Origin: Alphaproteobacteria bacterium
GTDB lineage: Bacteria > Pseudomonadota > Alphaproteobacteria > ATCC43930 > CGMCC-115725
Direction: 5' to 3'
NCBI GenBank assembly: GCA_019237175.1
Contig: JAFAHP010000713.1
Location: 1-6,167, forward strand
DNA length: 6,167 nt
The notes beneath the pieces were generated by a model. The model saw nothing but the letters and a program-made list of their open reading frames with translations. It was not told the origin of the DNA and ran no database searches. The stretch's first letter is position 1; the number at the start of each line of letters is the position of its first letter. Positions 1 to 5,434 of this stretch are shown here, piece by piece. The position numbers and the translations under genes were made by a program.

Positions 1-801
1 GTTTCGGGTCACGATGTCGCGGGGCCGGAGGTTGCGGCGCAGCAGTGCAACGACCGTTTCGCCCGATGCCTTGGCATAGGCGTCGCGCGAATCGTACGGC
101 GCCGGCGCGCACGCCGAGCCGGGCACTGCCAGGCCTATGGCCTCAGAAACGCAGGCCATCGTGTTGGCGGTAGACAAGCCGCCGCACGAGCCAGATGACG
201 GACAAGCGACGCATTCCAGTTCGTGCAGTTCCTCGTCCGAAAGATTGCCGACACTGTGCGCGCCGACCGCCTCGAACACGTTGCCGATGGTCACGTCCTT
301 GTCCTTGAAACGGCCAGGCAGGATCGAACCGCCATACATGAAGACCGAGGGCACATTGAGGCGCAGCATCGCCATCATCAGCCCGGGCAGGGATTTATCG
401 CACCCAGCCAGACCGACCAGCGCGTCGTAACAATGGCCGCGCATCGTCAATTCGACCGAGTCGGCGATGACTTCGCGGCTGACCAGCGAGGACTTCATCC
501 CCTCGTGGCCCATCGCGATGCCGTCGGTGACGGTGATCGTCGTGAACTCGCGCGGTGTGCCGCCCGCCGCTGCCACTCCCTTTTTTGCCGCCTGCGCCTG
601 GCGCGACAGTGCGATGTTGCAGGGTGCGGCCTCGTTCCAGGTCGTGGCGACCGCGACCAGCGGCTGGTCTTCGATCTGCTCGCGGGTCAATCCCATCGAA
701 TAGAGAAAGGCGCGGTGCGGCGCGCGCTCGGGGCCGACCGTCACATGCCGGCTCGGCATACGCGACTTGTCGAATCTCGGTTGGCGAGCGTCGTCCGGCA
801 T
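1..801 (-). CDS. ilvD: Dihydroxy-acid dehydratase, N-terminal 267 residues (C-terminus beyond window)
   Basis: The family converts 2,3-dihydroxy-acids to 2-keto acids in valine, leucine and isoleucine synthesis, in the cytoplasm, using an Fe-S cluster and Mg2+. The reading frame is open from the ATG to the window edge, 267 codons of a usual 550-620. Seen in order: TTWNEAAPCN (Cys61), TDGIAMGHEGM (about 92-102), SLVSREVIADS, LAGCDKSLPG (Cys134, Lys136) and CPSSGSCGGLSTANTM (about 200-215, Cys206). Cys61, Cys134 and Cys206 match the three cluster ligands of the family, and the Lys of GCDK matches the metal-site lysine. The early PCN cysteine fits the [2Fe-2S] type of DHAD. The start is supported by GGGAG 8 bases upstream, inside the end of the preceding small gene; a second ATG at codon 15 is less likely. 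It is the last visible gene of a four-gene minus-strand run. A sugar-acid dehydratase of the IlvD/Edd family is possible, but the motifs fit IlvD better. Confidence 0.93.
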   Translation of the reverse strand, partial: MPDDARQPRFDKSRMPSRHVTVGPERAPHRAFLYSMGLTREQIEDQPLVAVATTWNEAAPCNIALSRQAQAAKKGVAAAGGTPREFTTITVTDGIAMGHEGMKSSLVSREVIADSVELTMRGHCYDALVGLAGCDKSLPGLMMAMLRLNVPSVFMYGGSILPGRFKDKDVTIGNVFEAVGAHSVGNLSDEELHELECVACPSSGSCGGLSTANTMACVSEAIGLAVPGSACAPAPYDSRDAYAKASGETVVALLRRNLRPRDIVTRN

Positions 802-802
802 T

Positions 803-1021
803 TCAGCATCTCCCGTTTCGATGGCGTTCAGTGCGATCGCTGTTGGTGCTGGCCACCGTAGCGGTCGGCTCGGGACCGATCAATGCTTCGGGCCGACCGG
901 CCTGGGTCGTCGCCTCGATCTCAAGCACACCAAAGCATGCCACCGCGACCGCGACACAGACAAGCCAGGCGCCGATCACATCGCACATCCCCGGAAAGAG
1001 GCCGAGCGTGGAACTGCGCAT
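803..1021 (-). CDS. Small single-span membrane protein, 72 residues, function unknown
   Basis: I do not recognise this protein. The frame starts 14 bases after the cupredoxin stop, with a good GGGAGG ribosome binding site 5 bases before the ATG. It ends one base before the ilvD start and carries ilvD's ribosome binding site in its last codons. Residues 14-33 form one hydrophobic segment (VIGAWLVCVAVAVACFGVL). Cysteines lie at 13, 22 and 29, two of them inside the segment. A polar tail of about 38 residues follows, ending in a basic stretch (RTERHRNGRC). Third codon positions are mostly G or C, as in the neighbours. The tight fit between two convincing genes is the main evidence that it is translated. 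It could be a membrane partner of the exported cupredoxin or phosphoesterase, but only its position suggests that. Confidence 0.6.
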   Translation of the reverse strand: MRSSTLGLFPGMCDVIGAWLVCVAVAVACFGVLEIEATTQAGRPEALIGPEPTATVASTNSDRTERHRNGRC

Positions 1022-1035
1022 CGCGCCCTCCCGCC

Positions 1036-1440
1036 TTACGACCCCGCTCCGGCAGGTTCGACCACGATCTTGCCTTTCATGTACGGGTGCAGCGAACAGA
1101 AGTAGGCGTAAACCCCCGGCGCCGCAAAGATATGTGAAAAGCTGCCTTCGGTGTCGAGCGCAGGCGAGGCGTAGGCGCCGCCGATATCGGCGACCCGGTG
1201 CGGACTGTCGTCGGCATTTTTCCAGACCACCGTCGTACCGGCGGGCACGGTCAGATCGGGCGGCGCGAATTTGAAATTGGCGATCTCGACCGTAGCGGTG
1301 CGGGCTGCGCTGGCAACCGCTATTGTTCCGTTCGAAACCAGTGTCGGAACGGCGGCGGCGAGCACCGCGGCGATCCCCAGCCCGCCGCATGCCAGGCCTG
1401 CCCGCCGCCGAAGGCGCGCGGGGTCTCGGACCTTGATCAT
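1036..1440 (-). CDS. Amicyanin/plastocyanin-like cupredoxin, exported blue copper protein
   Basis: This is a 134-residue protein with a basic N-terminus (RLRRR) and a hydrophobic signal segment at about 14-35, likely cleaved near the ASA at 43-45, leaving a domain of about 90 residues. The type 1 copper ligands are visible: His81 (SPHRV), then Cys115, His118 and Met121 in CSLHPYM, the spacing seen in amicyanin (C-x2-H-x2-M). FKFAPPDLTVPAGTTVVWKN is the usual cupredoxin strand pair. The family carries electrons in the periplasm or binds copper; the partner is unknown here. Two starts are possible. The ATG at 1455 overlaps the phosphoesterase stop as ATGA and adds five residues. The ATG at 1440 has GAGGA with an 8-base spacer lying across that stop codon, so I chose it. 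It is probably translationally coupled to the phosphoesterase. Confidence 0.88.
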   Translation of the reverse strand: MIKVRDPARLRRRAGLACGGLGIAAVLAAAVPTLVSNGTIAVASAARTATVEIANFKFAPPDLTVPAGTTVVWKNADDSPHRVADIGGAYASPALDTEGSFSHIFAAPGVYAYFCSLHPYMKGKIVVEPAGAGS

Positions 1441-1451
1441 CGACCAGTTCC

Positions 1452-2429
1452 TCATCCGACAAGCGTGGTGTCGGTCAGGGCTGGCGCGCCCTTGCTGCGG
1501 ATGTAGTCGACGGTGCGTACCCCGAGATATTTGCGAAGCTCGCCGGCCGGCACCCCTTTCATGGGACCTGGCGCGGGTGCGGTCCCGGGCGCGGGTTGCG
1601 GAAACGCAGTCGAATCCGCGGTATGGAAGGTGACGTTCCCCTCGACCTTTTGAATGATCTGGTGGATATGACCATTCAGCACGGTCACCGAACCAAACCG
1701 CTTCAGATATCCCAAAGCGCGGCCGGCGTCCGCGGTGCCCCAGCCCCACTGCTCGTAAATTGTCCATAATGGCAGGTGGGCAAGAACGACGATCGGGGTG
1801 CTGGTCGAACGACCGGTGACGTCCTTTTCAAGCCATTCGAGCTGCTCGTCGCCCAGTTTGGCGAGGCCGGCCGATTTGAACCCGGGCTGAAAATCAAACA
1901 CGTTGATCAGCGCGATAAAATGCACACCGCCCAAATCAAAGCTGTACCAGCCGCGGCCCTGGGTGTTTTTGCCAAAGCGCTCGAGATACGCCTTGCCGTT
2001 CTCGGCATCGGCTACGTCGTGCTCGCCGGGAATGTAAAAGACTTGTTTGTTGGCGCCTTTGACGACCTCGAGGGCGGTGTCCCATTGCTCCGGTTTCGAG
2101 AGATGGCTGATGTCGCCGGTGTGGACCAGAAAAGCAGGCTGAACCGGCATCGCGTTGATTTTGGCGATCGCCTCACGCAGTGTGGCAGTCGGGTCCGGGT
2201 TTGGCGGGAGGTGAAACCCGATATGGCTGTCGCTGATCTGCACAAAAGTGAGGTCGCCCGGCGCCGCCTCAGCCGCCGCGGCCGAGCCCAGCAGCCCCAA
2301 AGTCCGCGGCACGCCACCGCTCAATCCCCAAACGACGCCAGCCCCGGCCCAGGTCATGCACTTCAACAAACCACGGCGGTTGATCTGCGCGGCGCCCAAC
2401 GCTTCCGTTTCGTCACGATCGGCCATCAT
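1452..2429 (-). CDS. Tat-exported calcineurin-like metallophosphoesterase
   Basis: This 325-residue protein carries a twin-arginine signal: NRRGLLK at 17-23, a hydrophobic stretch at about 26-48 and an Ala-rich end near 50-56. The fold's metal motifs follow in order: D67-S-H69, G105-D106, GEHD at 135-138, H218 in VLAHLPLW, and GHIH at 253-256. GEHD has Glu where the classical motif GNHD has Asn, a change at a metal ligand. Such enzymes hydrolyse phosphate mono- or diesters; the substrate cannot be told from sequence. The Tat signal implies the protein is exported already folded, probably with its metals. Met1 and Met2 are adjacent. AGGAG lies 3 bases before the first and 6 before the second, so translation may really begin at 2426. 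It is the first gene of the operon with the cupredoxin, and an ECF-like promoter motif lies about 36 bases upstream. Confidence 0.92.
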   Translation of the reverse strand: MMADRDETEALGAAQINRRGLLKCMTWAGAGVVWGLSGGVPRTLGLLGSAAAAEAAPGDLTFVQISDSHIGFHLPPNPDPTATLREAIAKINAMPVQPAFLVHTGDISHLSKPEQWDTALEVVKGANKQVFYIPGEHDVADAENGKAYLERFGKNTQGRGWYSFDLGGVHFIALINVFDFQPGFKSAGLAKLGDEQLEWLEKDVTGRSTSTPIVVLAHLPLWTIYEQWGWGTADAGRALGYLKRFGSVTVLNGHIHQIIQKVEGNVTFHTADSTAFPQPAPGTAPAPGPMKGVPAGELRKYLGVRTVDYIRSKGAPALTDTTLVG

Positions 2430-2464
2430 GCTCTCCTGATTGGCGTGGTGAATGACAGCGAGCA

Positions 2465-2490
2465 GACCGGCGACCGCGACGGTTTATTCC
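2465..2490 (-). promoter_or_regulatory. Putative ECF-type promoter of the phosphoesterase operon (motif copy A)
   Basis: Read on the minus strand, GGAATAAA is followed after 10 bases by GGTC preceded by three bases and CGGTC, giving the pattern GGAATAAA-N3-T-N2-CGGTC-N3-GGTC. Counted as GGAAT-N17-GGTC, the spacing fits an ECF sigma factor -35/-10 pair. The right end lies 36 bases from the phosphoesterase start, a normal place for a promoter. A second copy faces the other way at 2615-2640, and the two agree at 18 of 26 positions. The sigma factor is not identified. Confidence 0.4.
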
Positions 2491-2614
2491 CGCAGCCCTC
2501 TTCGCCCGAGGAGGCGCCAACTCCGGCGCTGAGCCAGACCGGCCGAACGCCCTCTTTTGGCAAGGCGGGCGCGGATCATCGGGCCCGGCTTGCGACGGCG
2601 ATGTCGACAGCGGC

Positions 2615-2640
2615 GGAATAAAAAATGTCGGTCTTGGGTC
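2615..2640 (+). promoter_or_regulatory. Putative ECF-type promoter of the small secreted protein gene (motif copy B)
   Basis: This is the second copy of the GGAATAAA-N3-T-N2-CGGTC-N3-GGTC motif, facing right. It ends about 91 bases before the start of the 75-residue secreted protein gene. The spacing of GGAAT and GGTC is 17 bases, identical to the divergent copy. The A-run after GGAAT is longer here. The repeated layout in one divergent intergenic region is the evidence; neither copy alone would be convincing. Confidence 0.35.
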
Positions 2641-2731
2641 ATCGCGACCGAGGCGGCGCCACAGCGTCGGCCTCTGCCGGGACGGCAAGCCGGCTCGGCA
2701 CGCGCAAACCGCTACTCGCACGAGGTGGGCA

Positions 2732-2959
2732 ATGAAATCCCTCGGGTTGATAACTCCAACCGTCGCGCTCGCCGCAGCCCTCAGTGTGGCGCCGGCAACC
2801 GCGCAGAACCTCGCACCCTGTGGCTCGGCGCGCTCAGTCGTCGGAGCGTCGGCCACACCATCCTCGGCCAACAACGCATCGACCGCGCCGCATTGGGAAT
2901 ACCAATACGGCTACGACAAGCATGCAGCTTGGCGCGGTCATTGGGTCTTGGTTCGCTAA
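2732..2959 (+). CDS. Small secreted protein, 75 residues, function unknown
   Basis: The protein has a clear Sec signal peptide: MK, a hydrophobic core at about 4-20 and a likely cut after ATA or ATAQ near 23-25. About 50 mature residues remain. The middle is Ser/Ala/Asn-rich with one cysteine (Cys30), and the end is rich in aromatic and basic residues (HWEYQYGYDKHAAWRGHWVLV). Tails of this kind occur in small uncharacterised alphaproteobacterial proteins, as I recall them; no function is known to me. GAGG lies 6 bases before the ATG. The gene diverges from the phosphoesterase operon, shares a promoter-like motif with it, and is followed by a strong hairpin, so it looks like a single-gene unit. 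Confidence 0.68.
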   Translation: MKSLGLITPTVALAAALSVAPATAQNLAPCGSARSVVGASATPSSANNASTAPHWEYQYGYDKHAAWRGHWVLVR

Positions 2960-2985
2960 CAGCTGCCGGAACGGCACATCCCACC

Positions 2986-3017
2986 CGGGCAGCCGGCGGC
3001 GATCCACCGGCTGCCCG
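2986..3017 (+). terminator. Strong 11-bp hairpin after the small secreted protein gene
   Basis: CGGGCAGCCGG at 2986-2996 is perfectly complementary to CCGGCTGCCCG at 3007-3017, with a 10-base loop. It begins 27 bases after the preceding stop codon and lies 67 bases before the lipoprotein start. No T-run follows on either strand, so it is not a textbook intrinsic terminator. It could be a weak terminator, a stabiliser of the mRNA 3' end, or a short palindromic repeat unit. Confidence 0.4.
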
Positions 3018-3084
3018 CGGTCGCAAAGCTCCTTGCGCGAAGTCCGCGATGCGTCTTATCTGAGCGCGTTGCGCGGAGGGGGAG

Positions 3085-3429
3085 ATGCGGTTTTCGCGGG
3101 CAGTGGCCGCCGCTATCTTTTTGGTCGCCGGCTGCTCATCGGGATCCGACCAATCGGCGACTTTGATTCTCGCCAACCCGACCTGGGATCGGGTCAATGT
3201 CCAGGCGGTCATCACCAAGAGCGAAGACTGCAACGAGCGGTCGAACGGCTATGTCAAGACAGTGGATTTCGCGATGGGAAAGGGCCAGACGCATCGCGTC
3301 GTCGCCCCAAATGCCGAGACCATCTGTTGGCGCCACGACCGCGATCCGACCAACCCGGCGCCCGGCGACTGGTCGGAATGGAGTCGCGCCACGTTGTTTC
3401 CCGGCCAATCGACCGAAACCGATTTATAG
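3085..3429 (+). CDS. Small lipoprotein, 114 residues, function unknown
   Basis: The N-terminus is a lipoprotein signal: MRFSR, a hydrophobic stretch at 6-15 and the lipobox VAGC with Cys17 as the lipid-bearing residue, followed by SSGSD. The mature part has beta-strand-like alternation (ATLILANPTWDRVNVQAVITK) and two further cysteines, Cys49 and Cys81, that could form a disulfide. It ends in a Trp/Pro-rich stretch (CWRHDRDPTNPAPGDWSEWS). A GGAGG 5 bases before the ATG supports the start. I recall similar uncharacterised proteins in alphaproteobacteria but can name no family. It may be transcribed alone; a 282-base gene-free gap follows. The frame stays open for 37 codons after the TAG, which in DNA this GC-rich need not mean anything. 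Confidence 0.75.
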   Translation: MRFSRAVAAAIFLVAGCSSGSDQSATLILANPTWDRVNVQAVITKSEDCNERSNGYVKTVDFAMGKGQTHRVVAPNAETICWRHDRDPTNPAPGDWSEWSRATLFPGQSTETDL

Positions 3430-3452
3430 GACGCCAATCCGGTCGCGGGGGC

Positions 3453-3474
3453 CGGCGAGCCGGTCCACTCGCCG
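3453..3474 (+). terminator. Possible 7-bp hairpin after the lipoprotein gene
   Basis: CGGCGAG (3453-3459) pairs with CTCGCCG (3468-3474) around an 8-base loop, starting 24 bases after the lipoprotein stop. No T-run follows. It sits where a terminator would be expected but is short. The rest of the gap (3475-3711) shows no coding signal I trust; it must hold the promoter of the GST gene, which I cannot pick out. Confidence 0.2.
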
Positions 3475-3711
3475 CCATACCCGCAGCCGCCCGATGACCA
3501 CGGGCAGCATCGCGAACCCGCAGCAGTGGCGGTGATCGGGTAAGAGTCTGGCCGTCCCGGCCTCTCGACACAACCCCGTGCGCTATCTGCGCTCGTCGCG
3601 TCCACGCGATGACATGGGGCCTGCGGGCGGCTATGTTCGCGCCGCATCCGGGCCCGGTTGGCTCGGTATCGACTGCCGGTTTCGCGACCACCACGGAGGA
3701 AGGACGGAGTG

Positions 3712-4434
3712 ATGTTCGACCTGCATTTCTGACCGACGCCAAACGGCAAGAAAGTTACTATTCTGCTCGAGGAACTGGGCCTCGAATATAACCTCGTGTC
3801 ATGCAACATCGGCCGCGGTGATCAGTTCAAACCCGAATTTCTAAAGATGAACCCGAACCACCGCATGCCGGTGCTGGTCGACCACGAGCCGAAGGGCGGC
3901 GGCGCACCGATCACCATTTTCGAATCTGGCGCCATAATGATGTATCTCGCGGAAAAAGCGGGCCGTTTCTTCCCGCAAGACGTCCGCGGAAAATATGAAG
4001 TGACGCAATGGGTAATCTGGCAGATGGCCAATCAGGGACCAAAACTCGGCGAATGCGGTCATTTCCGCCGCGCGGGTCCTGAGGCCGGCGATCTTTCGTA
4101 TGCAATCCGCCGCTTCACCGACGAGGCCAATCGCCTGTACGGCGTCATGAACAACCGGCTTTATGACCGGCGCTATCTGGCCGGCAACGAATATACGATT
4201 GCCGACATGATCTCCTATCCGTGGACCGTCAGTTGGCAAGCCCAGGGCCAAGACATCGATGAATTCACGCACTTCAAGCGTTGGTTCGAGGAGGTCGGCA
4301 ATCGCCCGGCGGTCAAGCGCGGCATGGAAACCGGCAACAATTTGCGGGTCGACCCGGCAAACCTGACACCGCAGGAGCGCGAGCAGATGCGTAAGATCAT
4401 GTACAATCAGCGCGCGATCCCGGCACCGGCGTAG
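3712..4434 (+). pseudogene. Ure2p/YfcG-like glutathione S-transferase interrupted by in-frame TGA at codon 7
   Basis: The frame from ATG 3712 reads MFDLHF, stop, PTPNGKKVTILLEELGLEY. Relatives (E. coli YfcG/YghU, yeast Ure2p) have a sense residue there, often Trp, so TGA at 3730-3732 most simply replaces TGG. AAGGA 7 bases before the ATG supports this start. The other 233 codons are clean. The N-terminal thioredoxin-like domain has TPNGKK (9-14, active-site region), the cis-Pro segment NHRMPVLVD (Pro53) and the Glu-Ser glutathione-binding pair FESGA (71-72). The C-terminal helical domain holds YTIADMISYPW and RPAVKRG. Full length would be 240 residues, normal for the family. Restarting at GTG 3796 would give 212 residues without the first beta-alpha unit and the TPN site. 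Such enzymes use glutathione for disulfide-bond reduction or conjugation in the cytoplasm. It may be a recent pseudogene, a sequencing error, or a gene relying on UGA readthrough. Confidence 0.85.
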
Positions 4435-4762
4435 TCAGAGGTATCTAAGGAGCCTACATTAAGAGGCCGGCCCGAACGTAAGAAGCAGGGCGGCGGTTCG
4501 TTCACGGCGGTGCTGGTGGCGCGAACCAGGCGCCCCGATGTTCGCCGCCGCCTGATCCGCGGATCAAGTCCGGGGGAGGGCCTAGGTCCGCAGGCGATGA
4601 GTTCGTCGCCCTCGGGTGCCGCGTGCCCGGGCATGACCAAAGAAGAAGCGGGTTCGGCGTCAGCCCCTCGCCGCGGCCCTCGCGGCTCACGAGTTGGTTG
4701 AGGGTAGGAGAACCATCAAAAGGCTGGCTTGTGAGCGCAGCGCTTCGCGCAATCGCCCGTTC
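4435..4762. other. 328-base gene-free stretch with palindromic, repeat-like DNA
   Basis: I see no credible gene here on either strand; the open frames are Arg/Pro/Ser-rich and lack ribosome binding sites. The central part, about 4515-4640, is packed with palindromes, including TGATCCGCGGATCA (4553-4566) and TGCCCGGGCA (4624-4633). It has the wording GATCCGCGGATCAAGTCCGG ... GCCCGGGCATGACC, typical of short dispersed intergenic repeats in many alphaproteobacterial genomes. It lies between two converging genes, a usual place for such repeats. Only one copy is in the window, so repetition itself is not shown. Confidence 0.45.
4553..4566. repeat. Perfect 14-bp palindrome within a REP-like intergenic element
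   Basis: TGATCCGCGGATCA equals its own reverse complement. It is followed by AAGTCCGGGG, a sequence context I recall from dispersed palindromic repeats of alphaproteobacteria. It is not near a promoter, so a repeat or transcript 3'-end role is more likely than an operator. Confidence 0.4.
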
Positions 4763-4987
4763 TCACCGCACCTGACGCTGCGGCTCCTTTAATATCCGGC
4801 GCATCGAATGCGGGATCGGTTCGTCGAGAATGTAGTCGTAGAGCGCGTGAAACAGCTCTTCGCCGTCTGTGCCGCCGTCAAGGAAGGCGTTTATGCTGGC
4901 CCTTATCGAGCGCGCCGGCAGCTCGTTATTCCCGTAGCGGCATCGGACATTGGCTGCCATCGCGAACGGATCCCTTGCGTAATTCAT
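4763..4987 (-). CDS. Small cytoplasmic protein, 74 residues, with NepR-like C-terminal motif
   Basis: The protein has no signal peptide or membrane segment. Its composition is that of a real soluble protein, unlike nearby spurious frames: MNYARDPFAMAANVRCRYG, then LPARSIRASINAFLDGG, then GEELFHALYDYILDEPIP and MRRILKE. The helix-EPIP-helix layout at about 46-67 resembles the NepR anti-sigma factor of the alphaproteobacterial general stress response, which has the pattern L-R-x-[VM]-[YF]-D-x-x-x-x-E-P-[VI]-P. The first half does not match NepR as I know it, so the link is tentative. I chose ATG 4987, with AGGA only 2 bases upstream. The frame can extend to a TTG at 5035 (90 residues), but that TTG is part of a TTGACA box with no ribosome binding site. 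It converges with the GST gene. Confidence 0.62.
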   Translation of the reverse strand: MNYARDPFAMAANVRCRYGNNELPARSIRASINAFLDGGTDGEELFHALYDYILDEPIPHSMRRILKEPQRQVR

Positions 4988-5006
4988 GTTCCTGATGCCG
5001 CGCGGT

Positions 5007-5035
5007 TTGTTACGGGACAGCGACTTTTTTGTCAA
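5007..5035 (-). promoter_or_regulatory. Possible housekeeping promoter of the NepR-like small gene
   Basis: On the minus strand TTGACA (5035-5030) matches the sigma-70 -35 consensus exactly and is followed, after 17 bases, by TAACAA (5012-5007), a poor -10 match. Transcription would begin near 5000, giving a leader of about 13 bases before ATG 4987. The -35 box is strong; the -10 box is the weak point. Confidence 0.35.
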
Positions 5036-5052
5036 GCTCGTGACGCTATTCC

Positions 5053-5077
5053 AACAATATGTAACAGCAAATGTTCC
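5053..5077 (-). promoter_or_regulatory. Possible EcfG (general stress) promoter upstream of the NepR-like small gene
   Basis: On the minus strand GGAAC (5077-5073) is followed by 16 bases and TGTT (5056-5053). The known EcfG promoter is GGAAC-N16/17-CGTT, so one base of the -10 differs. The leader to ATG 4987 would be about 58 bases. The motif is short and could arise by chance, but it fits a gene whose product resembles NepR. Confidence 0.25.
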
Positions 5078-5176
5078 CGGCAGCCGGACCGAAATTATGC
5101 GATCTTTGCATAGAACCCATCTCTCCGCTGCGCACCGAGCGACCGGCTGCGTCGCCTCGACGCGAAGCAGCGCCCT

Positions 5177-5434
5177 GTCTACAGCAATCCGGCGCCGGCG
5201 AACGGGCCGGTCACACGCGCCAAACCGGAAACTACCGACGGGCTGTTGGCCTATGGCCGCGCCAAGCTCAAAGAATACGGAATCGTCGACAGCGGCGCCG
5301 CCTAGAAATACGGTGTCGGCGATGACCGCGCGCCGGCGTGATTTTCAATAGTGGGGATCGGCGTTTACCCCCTGGGACTACAAAAGGCGTTCACTTTGGC
5401 GTTCGTGAACACAAAAATCGGGATGAAACCCTGA
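5177..5434 (+). pseudogene. Decayed C-terminal remnant of an NMT1/NitT-TauT-type ABC substrate-binding protein
   Basis: The frame reads LLAYGRAKLKEYGIVDSGAA, a TAG stop (5303-5305), KYGVGDD, a second stop TGA (5338-5340), then VGIGVYPLGLQKAFTLAFVN and TKIGMKP with a stop at 5432-5434. This is the usual end of periplasmic binding proteins of nitrate/sulfonate/thiamine-precursor importers, which as I recall them read like EYGIV-SGDA-K-GIGAMTDARW-DFF and AGVYP-LDYKKAFTLQFVN. The missing middle (AMTARRRDF) is present one base out of frame at about 5322-5345, so two small compensating indels or a short scrambled stretch are likely. At most about 85 codons of the usual 320-350 remain; nothing upstream of about 5177 resembles the rest, so the 5' part is deleted. 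Such proteins deliver substrate to the permease that the downstream ATPase powers. Confidence 0.75.

Noticed and set aside
223..861. Long plus-strand frames over the ilvD region (also 555-1274)
   Set aside because: They are antisense shadows of ilvD and the cupredoxin operon: very Arg/Pro/His-rich, with no ribosome binding site and no recognisable domain.
2584..2693. 9-bp inverted repeat CCGGCTTGC / GCAAGCCGG with arms 91 bases apart
   Set aside because: It is short, GC-rich and widely separated; likely chance.
2413..2874. A 153-codon minus-strand frame across the divergent intergenic region
   Set aside because: Its composition is Arg/Pro/Ala-rich without structure, and it overlaps both the phosphoesterase start and the secreted-protein gene.
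3430..3543. A 37-codon in-frame extension of the lipoprotein beyond its TAG
   Set aside because: The stretch is Pro/Ala/Gly-rich with no fold-like pattern, and stop-free runs of this length are common at this GC content. The protein ends convincingly at the TAG.
3730..3732. Selenocysteine at the GST TGA codon
   Set aside because: The downstream bases offer only a 3-bp GCC/GGC stem, not a bacterial SECIS-like hairpin, and relatives have Trp or Ala rather than Cys at this position.
3249..3809. Minus-strand frames of 162-186 codons opposite the lipoprotein and GST start
   Set aside because: They are low-complexity, Arg/Ser-rich shadows with no start signal. The plus-strand genes explain the DNA.
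3712..4434. An alternative genetic code reading TGA as Trp
   Set aside because: The phosphoesterase and the small genes at 803-1021 and 4763-4987 end naturally at TGA, so TGA is a normal stop in this genome.
4700..4760. A terminator for the minus-strand small gene around GCGCTTCGCGC
   Set aside because: The stem is only 4 bp and the T-run is displaced; not supportable.
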